Assembly: GCF_000282495.1 (NCBI RefSeq)
Contig: NZ_AKJE01000112.1
Coordinates: 1-64,000 of the forward strand
Direction: 5' to 3'
From: Pseudomonas sp. GM79
GTDB taxonomy: Bacteria > Pseudomonadota > Gammaproteobacteria > Pseudomonadales > Pseudomonadaceae
Length of the DNA: 64,000 bases
Shown here: positions 51,421 through 60,481 of the stretch, in pieces
Position numbering within the stretch: position 1 is the first letter of the stretch
Layout: each line of letters starts with the position of its first letter
The notes under the pieces: generated by a model
What the model saw: only the letters and a program-made list of their open reading frames with translations
Told to the model about the DNA's origin: nothing
Database searches by the model: none
Program-made: the position numbers and the translations under genes

Positions 51421-51885
51421 ATGTCCTCTGACCTGTGGAGCTTTTCCGTTATCACTTACTCCCGTCGCGGGGTAGAACGTGCGTGCCTGCAATTGCAGTC
51501 GGCAGGCGTGAATGTGTGCCTGCTGCTGTGCGGGTTGTGGCTGGAAGAACGTGGAGTTACCTGCAACAAACAACGCTTGCAGCTGCTTCGCGATGTAGCC
51601 GGGCCTTGGGACGCGGATGTCGTGCAACCGTTGCGCGCCTTGCGCCTGCAATGGAAAGCCGCCGCTAGCGAGGATGCCGGGCTGAATGATTTGCGCGAAC
51701 AGGTAAAGTCACTGGAGATGGAAGCCGAACGACATCTGCTGTCACGGCTGGAACGATTGGCACAGAGTTGGCCGCAGTATGAGGAGACCGAACGAACGGC
51801 CTGGCTCGAAGGTGTGGCGGCGGGTGCCGCCAACCTGGACCGCGACGCGCTGCATCAGCTGCGCGTCGCGGCAACCGGCACTTAG
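51421..51885 (+). CDS. TIGR02444-family protein
   Basis: A 154-residue helical cytosolic protein starting MSSDLWSFSVITYSRRGVER, the family's N-terminus. The family landmarks GVNVCLLLCGLWLEERG and PWDADVVQPLRALRLQWK are present. Function is unknown. It diverges from the ABC-F gene, and its stop overlaps the convergent algP stop region by 4 bases. Confidence 0.85.
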   Translation: MSSDLWSFSVITYSRRGVERACLQLQSAGVNVCLLLCGLWLEERGVTCNKQRLQLLRDVAGPWDADVVQPLRALRLQWKAAASEDAGLNDLREQVKSLEMEAERHLLSRLERLAQSWPQYEETERTAWLEGVAAGAANLDRDALHQLRVAATGT

Positions 51886-53042
51886 GAAGCGCTGGTTGGG
51901 GTGGTTGCTGCGATCGATGCGGCGGCCGGCGTTGGCGCTGGCGTGGCTGTCGAGGTGGCTGCTGCTAAGGCAGACGTTGCTGCCGGAGCCGGGTTGGCTG
52001 GCTTGGCAACTGGCGCGGCGGCCGGCTTGGCGGCAACCGGTTTTTTCACCGCTGGTTTTGCAGCCGGTTTGGTAGCGGCAGGTTTGGCTGCTGGTTTCGC
52101 TGCGGCAGGTTTTGCAGCAGTAGCTGGCTTGGCTGCAGCAGGTTTTGCAGCAGTAGCTGGCTTGGCTGCAGCAGGTTTTGCAGCAGTAGCTGGCTTGGCT
52201 GCAGCAGGTTTTGCAGCAGCAGTTTTGGCAGCCGGTTTGGCTGCAGCTTTTGCAGCTGGCTTGGCAGCAGTTTTAGTCGCGACTGATTTCGCGGCTGGCT
52301 TGGCAGCAGGTTTCGCAGCGGCAGTTTTTGCAGCTGGTTTTGCGGCCGGTTTGGCAGCTGCTTTCGCCGCTGCAGTTTTCGCCACCGCGGGTTTAGCAGC
52401 AGCGGTTCTGGCAGCCGGTTTAGCGGCAGCTGTTTTGGCAGCGGCTGGCTTGGCGGCAGGTTTGGCAGCCGGTTTGGCAGCGCTTGCAGCGACTGTTTTT
52501 TTCGCCGCAGGTTTAGCGGCAGGTTTTGCTGCGGCTTTCACCGGTGCTTTGGCAGCCGGTTTGGCAGCAGGCTTGGCCGATGCTTTTGCAGCAGCCGGTT
52601 TGGCAGCGGCTTTCTTGGCAGGAGCCGCGGCAGGCTTGGCCGAACGCAGGGACAACGCCTTGCCGACAGCCTCTTGTACACGACCGACGCCCTGGGCCAG
52701 TTTCAGGCTTTCTTGAGCATCGCGCTTGAGTTGCAGAATGTAGCTGCGCGTTTCGGATTGACGATCCTTGAGGGCATCGAGCAAGTCCTCAAGTTCTTTC
52801 ACCGCATCTTTGGCCTTGGCTTGTGCCTTGGCCTTGCCGGCCGCCGCAGCGTCCTGCAATTTGGTACGGGACTTGTGCAATTTCTCTTGCGCTTTTCCGC
52901 GCTGCTTCTCCAGTTTGGCGAGCAGTTTTTCAGCATCAGCCAAGGCTTGGGAACAAGCGTTTTCCAAATGCTCGAGCAGGCTGCCCGAGAGTTGTTGGAG
53001 TAAGTGCAACGGAGTATTTACTGGCTTCTTGGTGGCCGACAT
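51882..53042 (-). CDS. algP: AlgP, histone H1-like regulator
   Basis: A 386-residue protein. Residues 1-130 are a charged helical region beginning MSATKKPVNTPLHLLQQLSG. From about 140 to 350 it is a run of Lys-Pro-Ala-Ala repeats typical of H1-like AlgP (AlgR3), a DNA-binding protein linked to control of algD transcription in P. aeruginosa. The repeat count differs between strains in such genes. DNA-level 33-base tandem repeats lie at 52102-52220. It is placed next to the FKBP, algQ and dsbB genes, as in other pseudomonads. Confidence 0.93.
   Translation of the reverse strand: MSATKKPVNTPLHLLQQLSGSLLEHLENACSQALADAEKLLAKLEKQRGKAQEKLHKSRTKLQDAAAAGKAKAQAKAKDAVKELEDLLDALKDRQSETRSYILQLKRDAQESLKLAQGVGRVQEAVGKALSLRSAKPAAAPAKKAAAKPAAAKASAKPAAKPAAKAPVKAAAKPAAKPAAKKTVAASAAKPAAKPAAKPAAAKTAAAKPAARTAAAKPAVAKTAAAKAAAKPAAKPAAKTAAAKPAAKPAAKSVATKTAAKPAAKAAAKPAAKTAAAKPAAAKPATAAKPAAAKPATAAKPAAAKPATAAKPAAAKPAAKPAATKPAAKPAVKKPVAAKPAAAPVAKPANPAPAATSALAAATSTATPAPTPAAASIAATTPTSAS
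52102..52220. repeat. algP: 33-base tandem repeat inside algP
   Basis: Three consecutive 33-base units start at 52102, 52135 and 52168, differing at one base (GCGGCAGG versus GCAGCAGG), followed by a 20-base partial unit to 52220. Each encodes an 11-residue unit of the type AAKPAAAKPAT. Whole-unit gain or loss would keep the frame. Confidence 0.9.
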
Positions 53043-53234
53043 GGTTTACCTCCTGGCTGACGTGAATGCGGCTCATACTAGACCTCTGCTGCAACCGCCG
53101 CTAGGGCATGTTGACAGTATCGAAAGCACTACGTTGCAACGAAGTAAAAATGTTCTGTGCTTGCGCAAAACCAGTTCACCTTTGAACGCATTCACACTGG
53201 CATAATCCTGCGCATCTCAGGTCGGAGAGTGCCC

Positions 53235-53900
53235 ATGTCGCGCTACCTTTTTTTATCGTTGTGCGTGGTTTTTTCTGTGGCGCAAGCCGCCGAAAAAACC
53301 GCCGCAAATGACACTCACGATCTCGCTTACAGCTTGGGCGCAAGCCTTGGCGAACGCTTGCGCCAGGAAGTTCCGGACCTGCAACTTCAGGCCCTGCTCG
53401 AAGGTTTGCAACAAGCCTATCAAGGCAAGCCGCTGGCACTGAAAGATGAGCGGATCGAACAGATTCTGGCTGAGCATGAAGCCCGGATTGCCATGCAGTC
53501 GCCTGTACCGCAAAGCGAATTGGCATTGGAAAACGAGCGACGCTTTCTAGCCGAGGAAAAAGCCAAGCCCGGCGTTCGCGAACTGGCCGATGGAATACTG
53601 CTGACAGAGTTGGCACCGGGCACCGGTGCCAAGGCCGGTCCGAATGGCAAGGTCCAGGTGCTGTATATCGGACGCCTGCCTGACGGTTCAGTGTTCGACC
53701 AGAACAGCCAACCGCAATGGTTCAGTCTTGATAGCGTAATCACAGGCTGGCGCAGTGCGCTGCAAAACATGCCGGTCGGCGCGACATGGCGCCTGGTGAT
53801 TCCATCGGCCCAAGCCTATGGTGCCGACGGTGCCGGCGACCTGATTGCGCCATTCACGCCGCTGGTATTCGAGGTCGAATTGCGCGGTGCTAAAAGCTGA
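53235..53900 (+). CDS. FKBP-type peptidyl-prolyl isomerase
   Basis: A 221-residue exported isomerase with signal peptide (MSRYLFLSLCVVFSVAQA). An N-terminal dimerisation helix domain (about 25-110) starts DLAYSLGASLGERL. The C-terminal FKBP domain (about 125-218) includes LYIGRLPDGSVFD, FSLDSVITGWRSALQNMPVG and APFTPLVFEVEL. It helps protein folding in the periplasm. The GGAG at 53224-53227 fixes the start. Divergent from algP and convergent with algQ. Confidence 0.92.
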   Translation: MSRYLFLSLCVVFSVAQAAEKTAANDTHDLAYSLGASLGERLRQEVPDLQLQALLEGLQQAYQGKPLALKDERIEQILAEHEARIAMQSPVPQSELALENERRFLAEEKAKPGVRELADGILLTELAPGTGAKAGPNGKVQVLYIGRLPDGSVFDQNSQPQWFSLDSVITGWRSALQNMPVGATWRLVIPSAQAYGADGAGDLIAPFTPLVFEVELRGAKS

Positions 53901-53912
53901 AAACCGGAAACG

Positions 53913-53941
53913 AAAAACGGCGCGCATTTGCGCACCGTTTT
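53913..53941. terminator. Terminator between the FKBP gene and algQ
   Basis: AAAAACGGCGCGCATTTGCG followed by CACCGTTTT; the stem with flanking A and T runs can act in both directions. Confidence 0.75.
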
Positions 53942-53962
53942 GAGGGTGTTGCCGGATAAGGT

Positions 53963-54421
53963 TCAGGCTTGAACCGAATCCTCTTCCTTGTGAGCAGTGT
54001 GCAGCACTTCGATCAGGCAATCTTCCAGTTCGAAGCGTTCGTGCAACAAGCCACCCAGCTCCTTGAATTTCTCCGCGACACACTTGCCGGCATCACACAG
54101 GTCGTTGAACGCCAGCAGCTTCTCGGTGATGACGTCAATGCGCGGGTAAATTGTCTCGGCCAACTCCAGACCACGAGTATCACCGAACGCCTTGGCTTCG
54201 CCCGTCAGCTGTTCGTAGATCTCGAAATGCCCGGCAGACACGTAGTCGACCAGCACACCGCAGAATTCCTGCAACGGTTTTCGGTTCTCGCCCAAAGCTT
54301 CGGGCTTGGCGCCGAGAGCGTCATAGGCCCGAACCAGTTCGTGACGCTCCTGCAACCAGCGATCGATCAGCAGATGCACTCCACCCCAACGTTCCTGAGC
54401 ATTCTGACAACTTTCGAGCAT
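53963..54421 (-). CDS. algQ: AlgQ/Rsd, sigma-70-binding regulator
   Basis: A 152-residue helical protein of the Rsd/AlgQ family that binds region 4 of sigma-70 and shifts RNA polymerase towards alternative sigma factors, affecting alginate and siderophore genes in P. aeruginosa. Family features are WGGVHLLIDRWLQERHELV near residue 12 and LQEFCGVLVDYVSAGHFEIY near 50. It starts MLESCQNAQER with a GGAAGAGAG region upstream. Confidence 0.95.
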   Translation of the reverse strand: MLESCQNAQERWGGVHLLIDRWLQERHELVRAYDALGAKPEALGENRKPLQEFCGVLVDYVSAGHFEIYEQLTGEAKAFGDTRGLELAETIYPRIDVITEKLLAFNDLCDAGKCVAEKFKELGGLLHERFELEDCLIEVLHTAHKEEDSVQA

Positions 54422-54600
54422 GGTGATTCTCTCTTCCCTTGTGGGTCATGCTGCTCTACACCTGTCGCACACTTGAAGATCAAGAATCGACCAGGCAGAG
54501 CGTCATTCGAGCAACATAAATCCAATGACACGTGCGGGCCAGATTATGCCCGCGCGCCTATGGCTTCAAGGTACGCAGGAGATAAAGTTCATACAAGTGT

Positions 54601-55152
54601 TTAATCACCCGCCAATGCCCGGTGCGACGACTCGCCGCTGAGCGGTCGCTGACACGCGATCCAGACAAGGCGCAGCAACTGATACCCGCCCAGAATCATC
54701 ATCGCAACGAAGAACAGCAAACTCCATTCCGGGATGCTCAGGTCGAACAGCGTCCAGGAAATTTCCGCGCAATCGGCGGTTCCTTTGAACATTCGCTGCA
54801 CGACACAAAGCCAGGGCGTACTGGCGAACAGATCGGCCAGATCAGGCGAACATGTCGATAACTGATGCACCGGATCGCTCTGCAACACCACCTGCCGCCA
54901 CGCTGTGATGGTGCCCGCCAGACTGCAGAACAGACCCAGCAACCAATACAGGAAGGATCCAAAGCGTCCCGGCCCCTGCACTGAAGCCGCCAGGCAGACA
55001 CCCGTCAGCAGCGCCAGGCAAACCCGCTGCAACAGGCACAACCCGCACGGCTTGAGGCCGACCGCATATTCCAGGTGATAGGAAACGCCCAAGGCCAGGG
55101 CACCTGCAATGAAAACCATGAAAAACAAGGAGCGTGAGCAGGCCAAAGACAT
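54601..55152 (-). CDS. dsbB: Disulfide bond formation protein DsbB
   Basis: A 183-residue inner-membrane protein with four helices that re-oxidises DsbA using quinone. The first periplasmic pair is C36-G-L-C39 in KPCGLCLLQR. The second loop has C101, C116 and C128, one more cysteine than the usual two; C101 and C128 fit the canonical pair. The quinone-site arginine follows the CGLC motif. The location next to algQ and hem genes is conserved in pseudomonads. Confidence 0.92.
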   Translation of the reverse strand: MSLACSRSLFFMVFIAGALALGVSYHLEYAVGLKPCGLCLLQRVCLALLTGVCLAASVQGPGRFGSFLYWLLGLFCSLAGTITAWRQVVLQSDPVHQLSTCSPDLADLFASTPWLCVVQRMFKGTADCAEISWTLFDLSIPEWSLLFFVAMMILGGYQLLRLVWIACQRPLSGESSHRALAGD

Positions 55153-55496
55153 GGCTTTTCCGTAACAGTAGAGACAGGCGGTTACGGTAGAGGAAAGCGC
55201 AGCAGCCTTTCAAGGCAGGCCCCCACGGACACTTCACCAGAAGTGTAGGGAATTCCCGACAGCGTCGAGAGGATTTGATGTAGTCCTCTGTAGGACTTTG
55301 CCGGCGAAGGATTACAACGCTGAAACAGTGGCGGATTCGAAGCGATTACCGCCCTGTAGCAGCTGCCGAAGGCGGCGTTCGGCTGCGCAGCAGTCGTCAT
55401 CCATCTAACGCGCCCCACCTGATCAAACCGTGGCGCCTGATTTACGACTGCTGCGCAGCCGAACGCAGGCTGCGCCAGCTGCTACAGGGGCAGGAA
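55153..55496. other. Noncoding gap between dsbB and hemY
   Basis: No gene is supported in these 344 bases. They hold the dsbB promoter region, a short hairpin (AGTCCT-CTGT-AGGACT at 55281-55296) and the long inverted repeat at 55352-55490. Confidence 0.7.
55352..55490. repeat. Long inverted repeat of the CTGTAGCAGCTG family
   Basis: CCTGTAGCAGCTGCCGAAGG and the inner GCGTTCGGCTGCGCAGCAGT are mirrored by ACTGCTGCGCAGCCGAACGC and CAGCTGCTACAGG. Each arm is about 48 bases with a centre of roughly 40. Confidence 0.82.
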
Positions 55497-56735
55497 TCAG
55501 GCGTGAGCCGGCACCGGTAGCGGTGCCGCCAGCAAGCGCTCGTCCAATAGACCCAAGCCCTCCTGGAACAGCTGATTACTGCGTTGGGTATCACCCAGTT
55601 GCGCCAGCAACCGCGCCAGCTCGGCGCAGGCTTCAGGGTTGCGCTGCACGCGCAGGCTGCTCTCCAGATAATCCCGGGCCTTGCCCCACAGACTGCTTTG
55701 CAGGCACAAACGGCCCAACGTCAGCAGCAGGCTCGGGTCGGCGGGATGATCCTTGAGCCAACCCTCGGCGGTGTGCAGTTGCCTGGCCGCATCGCTGCCG
55801 CGAACCAGCCCGTAAAGGCGTGCCAGATGGCTGTCGTATTTGCGCTTGAGGGCTGCACGCAGGACCTCCTCGGCCTCGACCTGTGCCCCTAGTTGCCGCA
55901 ATTGCTCGGCATAGGCCAGCACCAGTTGCGGTTCCTGGCGCTGAGCGGCGGTGAGTTGCTGCCAGGCGCGATTGAGTGATTGCAAACCGACCGTTCCGTC
56001 CTCTTCCCGCTGCGCCGCCAACGAAAGATTTTCACCCCAGGCACGGCGCTCCAACTCAGCCAGTTCGGCCGGTGGCAATACCTTGTCCTTGCGTAACTCC
56101 GGCAACAAGCGAATCACTGCCGACCAGTCGCCCCGCTGCTGAAGCAGGCGCTGCAACTGGCGCAGGGTCTGGACGTTATGAGGATGACGCTCGTGCATGG
56201 CTTGCAGGGTTACCAGCGCGCCCTCAGTGTCGCCGCGGTCAGTCTGCAACTGGGCATGGTTCAAGGCAATCGCCAGCTCGGCCTGGGGCTGCCGCTCGAG
56301 GGCGCGCTCCAGCAGGTTGTCGCTTTCCTCGTAGTGACCTTGTTCGTTCGCGGCGCGGGCGGCACCGAGGTAGTAGAGCAGCGGCTGGCGCTCGGCTTCC
56401 GCTGCGCGATACAGATGACGCTGCGCACTGGCCCAGCGGCCCTCGGCCAAATCCAGCTGACCGTGTTCTATCGCCACTTGCACCCGCCGGCTGCGATTGC
56501 GCCGGGACCATGGATTGACCACTCCACCGGAAGTCGTCACCAGCTCGATCAGCGCCTTGATGCCCCAGAACACCAGCCACAGCACGGCCACCAGGGCGAG
56601 GGTTGCCCACAGGCTCGATTCGTAACGGAAAGTTTTGTAGGCGATCAGCACATAGCCAGAATGCTCGGCAATCGCCAACCCCAGCGCGGCAGCCGCCGCG
56701 ATGACCACGAACACGATCACATAGAGGCGCTTCAT
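55497..56735 (-). CDS. hemY: Heme biosynthesis-associated protein HemY
   Basis: A 412-residue membrane-anchored TPR protein. Two N-terminal helices (IVFVVIAAAAALGLAIAEHS and LWATLALVAVLWLVFWGIKA) are followed by tetratricopeptide repeats such as RHLYRAAEAERQPLLYYLGA and LLERALERQPQAELAIA. It is encoded in the hemCDXY operon and is thought to organise later heme enzymes at the membrane; its biochemical role is not proven. Its ATG overlaps the hemX stop by 4 bases. Confidence 0.92.
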   Translation of the reverse strand: MKRLYVIVFVVIAAAAALGLAIAEHSGYVLIAYKTFRYESSLWATLALVAVLWLVFWGIKALIELVTTSGGVVNPWSRRNRSRRVQVAIEHGQLDLAEGRWASAQRHLYRAAEAERQPLLYYLGAARAANEQGHYEESDNLLERALERQPQAELAIALNHAQLQTDRGDTEGALVTLQAMHERHPHNVQTLRQLQRLLQQRGDWSAVIRLLPELRKDKVLPPAELAELERRAWGENLSLAAQREEDGTVGLQSLNRAWQQLTAAQRQEPQLVLAYAEQLRQLGAQVEAEEVLRAALKRKYDSHLARLYGLVRGSDAARQLHTAEGWLKDHPADPSLLLTLGRLCLQSSLWGKARDYLESSLRVQRNPEACAELARLLAQLGDTQRSNQLFQEGLGLLDERLLAAPLPVPAHA

Positions 56736-57886
56736 GGCATGGCCTCCTGCGTCGTGCTCGCGGCAGGTTTGGCCAGAGGTTTCACCGACTCCTCGGCGTT
56801 GACGTTGCGCCGCTCAAGATAGGCCTGGACCGTACTCAACGTGCCCGTCAGATCTGGCGTGATCACCGTGACTGGCTGCTTACTCAACTCGGCCACCTGC
56901 TCCAGCATGACTTTGCTCTGAGGGTTGTCCGGGTTGAAGTTGCTCTTGAGCACGTCCCGCGCTTCGGCCAGCGCTTGGGTGTAAACCGCGGCCTGGCCGT
57001 TGAGCGCGGCCCATTGCGCCTGCTCCAGCGCCAGGCTCAGGGCCAGACGCACCTGGCTCAAGCTCTGCCCTGCCAGCAACGGCCGGACATTCTTGTCGGC
57101 GTTGAAATCGATGCGGATATAACGCGAGATCTGATCCCACCATTGCGCCCAGCGACTGGCGCCGTCTCCATCAGCGGTCAGGCCCAGCAGGGATTCGCCA
57201 CGGTCCTTGTACTCAGGTGCCAACTCGGTGAGGTTGATCACCTGGTCGCGCAAGGCACCCAGTCGCAGGAACAACCCGGTGCGATCCGGCTGTTCGGTAC
57301 TGCGCAGGGCCACCAGGGTTTTGGCCACTTGCTCGCGAGCGGCGAAAGCCCCGGGGTCGTTCTGTTCACGAAGAATTTCGTCGGCGCCTTGCACCAGAGC
57401 CTGGGCGCTGCTGATGTCCTGCAATGCCGACAGACGCAGGCTGGCCAGGCGCAGCAAGTGCTCGGCTTCGGCCAGACGCCAGTCCTTGCGGCTCGCGCCG
57501 AGGACGGTTTCCAGACGTTGATTCAGACGTTGCTGATCGCCTTGGAGTTGCGTGACCAGACGACTGCGTGCGTCGAGTTCCTCGGCGGCAGGCATTTGCT
57601 CGAGGCGAGCCGTCAGGCGTTGTTCGTTGAGCTTCAAGCTCTGGGCCTGATCGTTCAGCGCCTGAACCTGACTCAACTGTTGCTGGTTATTGGCTTGCAG
57701 GTGACGCACCTGCCAGACTCCCCAGCCGCCCACAGCAACACCTGCCGCGCCCAACAGCAGCGCGACGATTGCCAACCCATTGCCTCGGCGCTGCTCAACA
57801 GCAGGTGGCGCAGTTTCAACCGGTAGATCAGCCGGTGCATCAAGCACGGGCCGGACGTCATCTTTAGGCAAGGCTGTTTCGCTCAC
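56732..57886 (-). CDS. hemX: HemX family membrane protein
   Basis: A 384-residue bitopic protein: a proline-rich cytosolic lead, one membrane helix (LAIVALLLGAAGVAVGGWGV near residue 40) and a long periplasmic coiled-coil part (NQQQLSQVQALNDQAQSLKL). It is annotated in databases as uroporphyrinogen-III methyltransferase but has no methyltransferase fold; that name is misleading. The GTG at 57886 is chosen because it follows an AAAGGAT site just after the hemD stop. It is the third gene of hemC-D-X-Y. Confidence 0.9.
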   Translation of the reverse strand: MSETALPKDDVRPVLDAPADLPVETAPPAVEQRRGNGLAIVALLLGAAGVAVGGWGVWQVRHLQANNQQQLSQVQALNDQAQSLKLNEQRLTARLEQMPAAEELDARSRLVTQLQGDQQRLNQRLETVLGASRKDWRLAEAEHLLRLASLRLSALQDISSAQALVQGADEILREQNDPGAFAAREQVAKTLVALRSTEQPDRTGLFLRLGALRDQVINLTELAPEYKDRGESLLGLTADGDGASRWAQWWDQISRYIRIDFNADKNVRPLLAGQSLSQVRLALSLALEQAQWAALNGQAAVYTQALAEARDVLKSNFNPDNPQSKVMLEQVAELSKQPVTVITPDLTGTLSTVQAYLERRNVNAEESVKPLAKPAASTTQEAMP

Positions 57887-57902
57887 GTATCCATCCTTTG
57901 CA

Positions 57903-58670
57903 TTAGAAAACGGGCACGGGGTGTTCCCGTAACGCCGCCAGCAAGGCCGCGGCACTGGCGCCACGACAATCCACAACTGTTTGGGCCCCGGCGGCGCGTG
58001 CCAGCTCGGCGACCCTGGGGCTTGGAACAAACAACGGCAGCCGCACCATGCTCGGCCAGGCATCGCCAGCCAATCGGTGCAGGTGCTCAAAACCCTGTCC
58101 ACTGCTGACCACCAGCCCGTTCAAGCGTTCCGCCTTGATCCGGTCAGGCAGCGTTGCCGACGGGTACTGTGGCAAACCACGTCGGTACAACTCCAGATAC
58201 TCGACACTAGCACCAAGCTCGCGTAAACGCTCAGCCAGCAACTCGCGCCCACCCTCCCCGCGCAGGATCAGCACTCGCGGATCGGGACCGGCGACAGCCT
58301 CGCGCAACAGCGCAAGCTCAAGCAAGGCTTCGCTGTCATCGCCGTCGACCGGGAAGCTCACATCCAGCCCGCTATCCTCGAGAATCTGCGCCGTCGCCGC
58401 GCCCACGCTGAACCACTTCAGGCCCGGCGGTTGCGGCCAGTACTGGTTGAGCAGGCTGACAGCGATTCTGGCGGCCGGTTTGCTGACCACGATCACCGCG
58501 CAATAGTTTTCCAGGTTCTGAATCACTTCGCGCATTGTGTCAGAGGCAGGAATCGGCTCGATATCCAAAAGCGGCAAGCTGCTGCTGAAAATCCCCGCGT
58601 CGGCCAGCACACGGGCAAGCGCCGCCGATTCATCCGCAGGGCGCGTCAGCAACAGGCGCCAGCCAGTCAC
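57903..58670 (-). CDS. hemD: Uroporphyrinogen-III synthase
   Basis: A 255-residue enzyme that closes hydroxymethylbilane with inversion of ring D. It has the two Rossmann-like lobes of the family: the N-terminus MTGWRLLLTRPADESAALAR, the hinge segment FSVGAATAQILEDSG and the C-terminal LNGLVVSSGQGFEHLHRL. Its start overlaps the hemC stop by 4 bases. Confidence 0.93.
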   Translation of the reverse strand: MTGWRLLLTRPADESAALARVLADAGIFSSSLPLLDIEPIPASDTMREVIQNLENYCAVIVVSKPAARIAVSLLNQYWPQPPGLKWFSVGAATAQILEDSGLDVSFPVDGDDSEALLELALLREAVAGPDPRVLILRGEGGRELLAERLRELGASVEYLELYRRGLPQYPSATLPDRIKAERLNGLVVSSGQGFEHLHRLAGDAWPSMVRLPLFVPSPRVAELARAAGAQTVVDCRGASAAALLAALREHPVPVF

Positions 58671-59608
58671 TCGTGCCCTGCCTCGCCATAGACTGCTTTC
58701 AGAATGTCGGCGGCGCCCTGGCTCAGCAGGTCTTCAGCCACTTGCACACCCAATGCCTCGGCATCAGCCCGCGGCGCCCGGGCCTCGGCGCTGAGCAACA
58801 GGCCGCCGCCCGGATCACCCACCAACCCGCGCAACCAGATTTGCTCGCCTTCAAGCACGGCGTAGCAAGCGATTGGCACCTGGCAGCCGCCATTCAAATG
58901 TTTGTTGAGCGCACGTTCGGCGGTAACGCGAGTGGCCGTGTCCTGATGATGCAGCGGCGCCAGCAGCGCATGGATTTCAGTGTCGGCGCTACGGCATTCG
59001 ATACCGACCGCGCCTTGGCCACCGGCCGGCAGACTGTCTTCGACACTGATGGCCGAAGTGATGCGGTCTTCGAAGCCCAAACGAATCAAACCCGCCGCAG
59101 CGAGGATGATGGCGTCGTATTCGCCGGCATCGAGCTTGGCCAGGCGAGTGTTGACGTTGCCGCGCAGGAAGCGGATTTCCAGGTCCGGGCGGCGGGTCAG
59201 CAACTGCGCCTGGCGACGCAAGCTGGAGGTGCCGACGATGCTGCCTGGCGGCAACTCATCAAGGCTGGTGTAGGTATTGGAGACAAAGGCATCGCGCGGG
59301 TCTTCGCGCTCGCAGATGCAGAACAGACCGAGGCCTTCGGGGAAGTCCATCGGCACGTCTTTCATAGAATGCACGGCGATGTCGGCTGCGTTTTCCAGCA
59401 GCGCGGTTTCCAGCTCCTTGACGAACAAGCCCTTGCCGCCAATTTTCGACAGCGGCGAATCGAGCAGCTTGTCGCCGCGACTGACCATAGGCACCAGCGT
59501 CACGAGCAGGCCCGGATGGGCCTCTTCCAGACGAGCCTTGACGTATTCGGCCTGCCACAGGGCGAGAGCACTTTTGCGGGTGGCGATGCGGATTTCGCGA
59601 GAGGACAT
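58667..59608 (-). CDS. hemC: Porphobilinogen deaminase (hydroxymethylbilane synthase)
   Basis: A 313-residue enzyme that polymerises four porphobilinogens. The dipyrromethane cofactor cysteine is C242 in LNGGCQVPIACYA. The substrate-site arginines and the catalytic aspartate lie in VHSMKDVPMDFPEG and GTSSLRRQAQLL. It starts MSSREIRIATRKSALALWQA. It is the first gene of the four-gene hem operon, 126 bases downstream of algR on the same strand. Confidence 0.97.
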   Translation of the reverse strand: MSSREIRIATRKSALALWQAEYVKARLEEAHPGLLVTLVPMVSRGDKLLDSPLSKIGGKGLFVKELETALLENAADIAVHSMKDVPMDFPEGLGLFCICEREDPRDAFVSNTYTSLDELPPGSIVGTSSLRRQAQLLTRRPDLEIRFLRGNVNTRLAKLDAGEYDAIILAAAGLIRLGFEDRITSAISVEDSLPAGGQGAVGIECRSADTEIHALLAPLHHQDTATRVTAERALNKHLNGGCQVPIACYAVLEGEQIWLRGLVGDPGGGLLLSAEARAPRADAEALGVQVAEDLLSQGAADILKAVYGEAGHE

Positions 59609-59734
59609 GGATCAATCCGTACTGAATAGATACGGCAGATAATAACAGCTCAGCCAAATCCGCTTTGACTTGTATCAGAAACTGCATGGCCTCCCTGGCC
59701 CTCAATGTCCGGTAATAGGGTAGAAATCCGGCCC

Positions 59735-60481
59735 CTAAAGCTGTTGCATCATTTTTCGCACGCCGGCCACATGGCGTCGGCTGACGATCAGGGCATCGCC
59801 GTTCAGGCCTTTGAGAAACAGCTGGAAATGCCCCAAAGGCGTGCGTTGCAGCCGCTCGATGCGTTCGCGAGCCACCAGTGCGTTGCGGTGGATCCGCACG
59901 AAACGGTCGCCAAATTCGTCTTCGAGGGCCTTGAGTGGTTCGTCGAGCAGCACTTCACCGCCTTCATGACGCAAGGTGACGTACTTGTGGTCGGCAATGA
60001 AGTAGACCACCTGACCCAACGGAATCAGCTCGATGCCTTTTCGGGTGCGGGCGCTGATGTGGCTGCGCGGACCGCTGCCGGTTTCGGCCGCAGGGCGAGT
60101 CAAGGCCGCGAGCTGGACGCGATTGGGTCGCTCGGCTTTCTTTAATGCTTCGTGTAACTGTTCTGTGCGCACTGGCTTCACCAGATAGCCCACGGCGCTG
60201 GCCTGCAGGGCTTCCACGGCAAATTCATCGGGCCCGGTGCAAAACACCACGGCGGGCGGGGTTTCGCGTTCGCACAATCGTGCAGCCACTTGCAGGCCAT
60301 CGAGGCCCGGCATGCGAATATCGAGCAGCACGATATCCGGTTTGTGACTGTCGATCAGTGCCAACGCCTCTTCGCCGTTCGTGGCGCTGGGCTCCAGGAC
60401 ATTGTATCCCTCGAGTTCGCCCACCATTCGGCTCAGGCGCTCGCGGGCCAGGGGTTCGTCATCAACGATCAGGACATTCAT
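59735..60481 (-). CDS. algR: LytTR response regulator AlgR
   Basis: A 248-residue response regulator: a receiver domain at residues 1-115 with the acidic pocket VDDEP and the phospho-acceptor D54 (VLLDIRMPG), and a LytTR DNA-binding domain at about 140-245 (VVYFIADHKYVTLRHEGGEV). In P. aeruginosa AlgR controls alginate, twitching motility and other virulence traits and is partnered by AlgZ/FimS, encoded directly upstream. Here the partner gene is reduced to a remnant whose stop ends 1 base before the algR ATG (TGAATG). All receiver residues needed for phosphorylation remain. Confidence 0.95.
   Translation of the reverse strand: MNVLIVDDEPLARERLSRMVGELEGYNVLEPSATNGEEALALIDSHKPDIVLLDIRMPGLDGLQVAARLCERETPPAVVFCTGPDEFAVEALQASAVGYLVKPVRTEQLHEALKKAERPNRVQLAALTRPAAETGSGPRSHISARTRKGIELIPLGQVVYFIADHKYVTLRHEGGEVLLDEPLKALEDEFGDRFVRIHRNALVARERIERLQRTPLGHFQLFLKGLNGDALIVSRRHVAGVRKMMQQL

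Noticed and set aside
51901..52716. 271-codon alanine/glycine-rich frame antisense to algP
   Set aside because: It is the reverse complement of the KPAA repeat codons; the apparent membrane-like protein is an artefact of the repeat.
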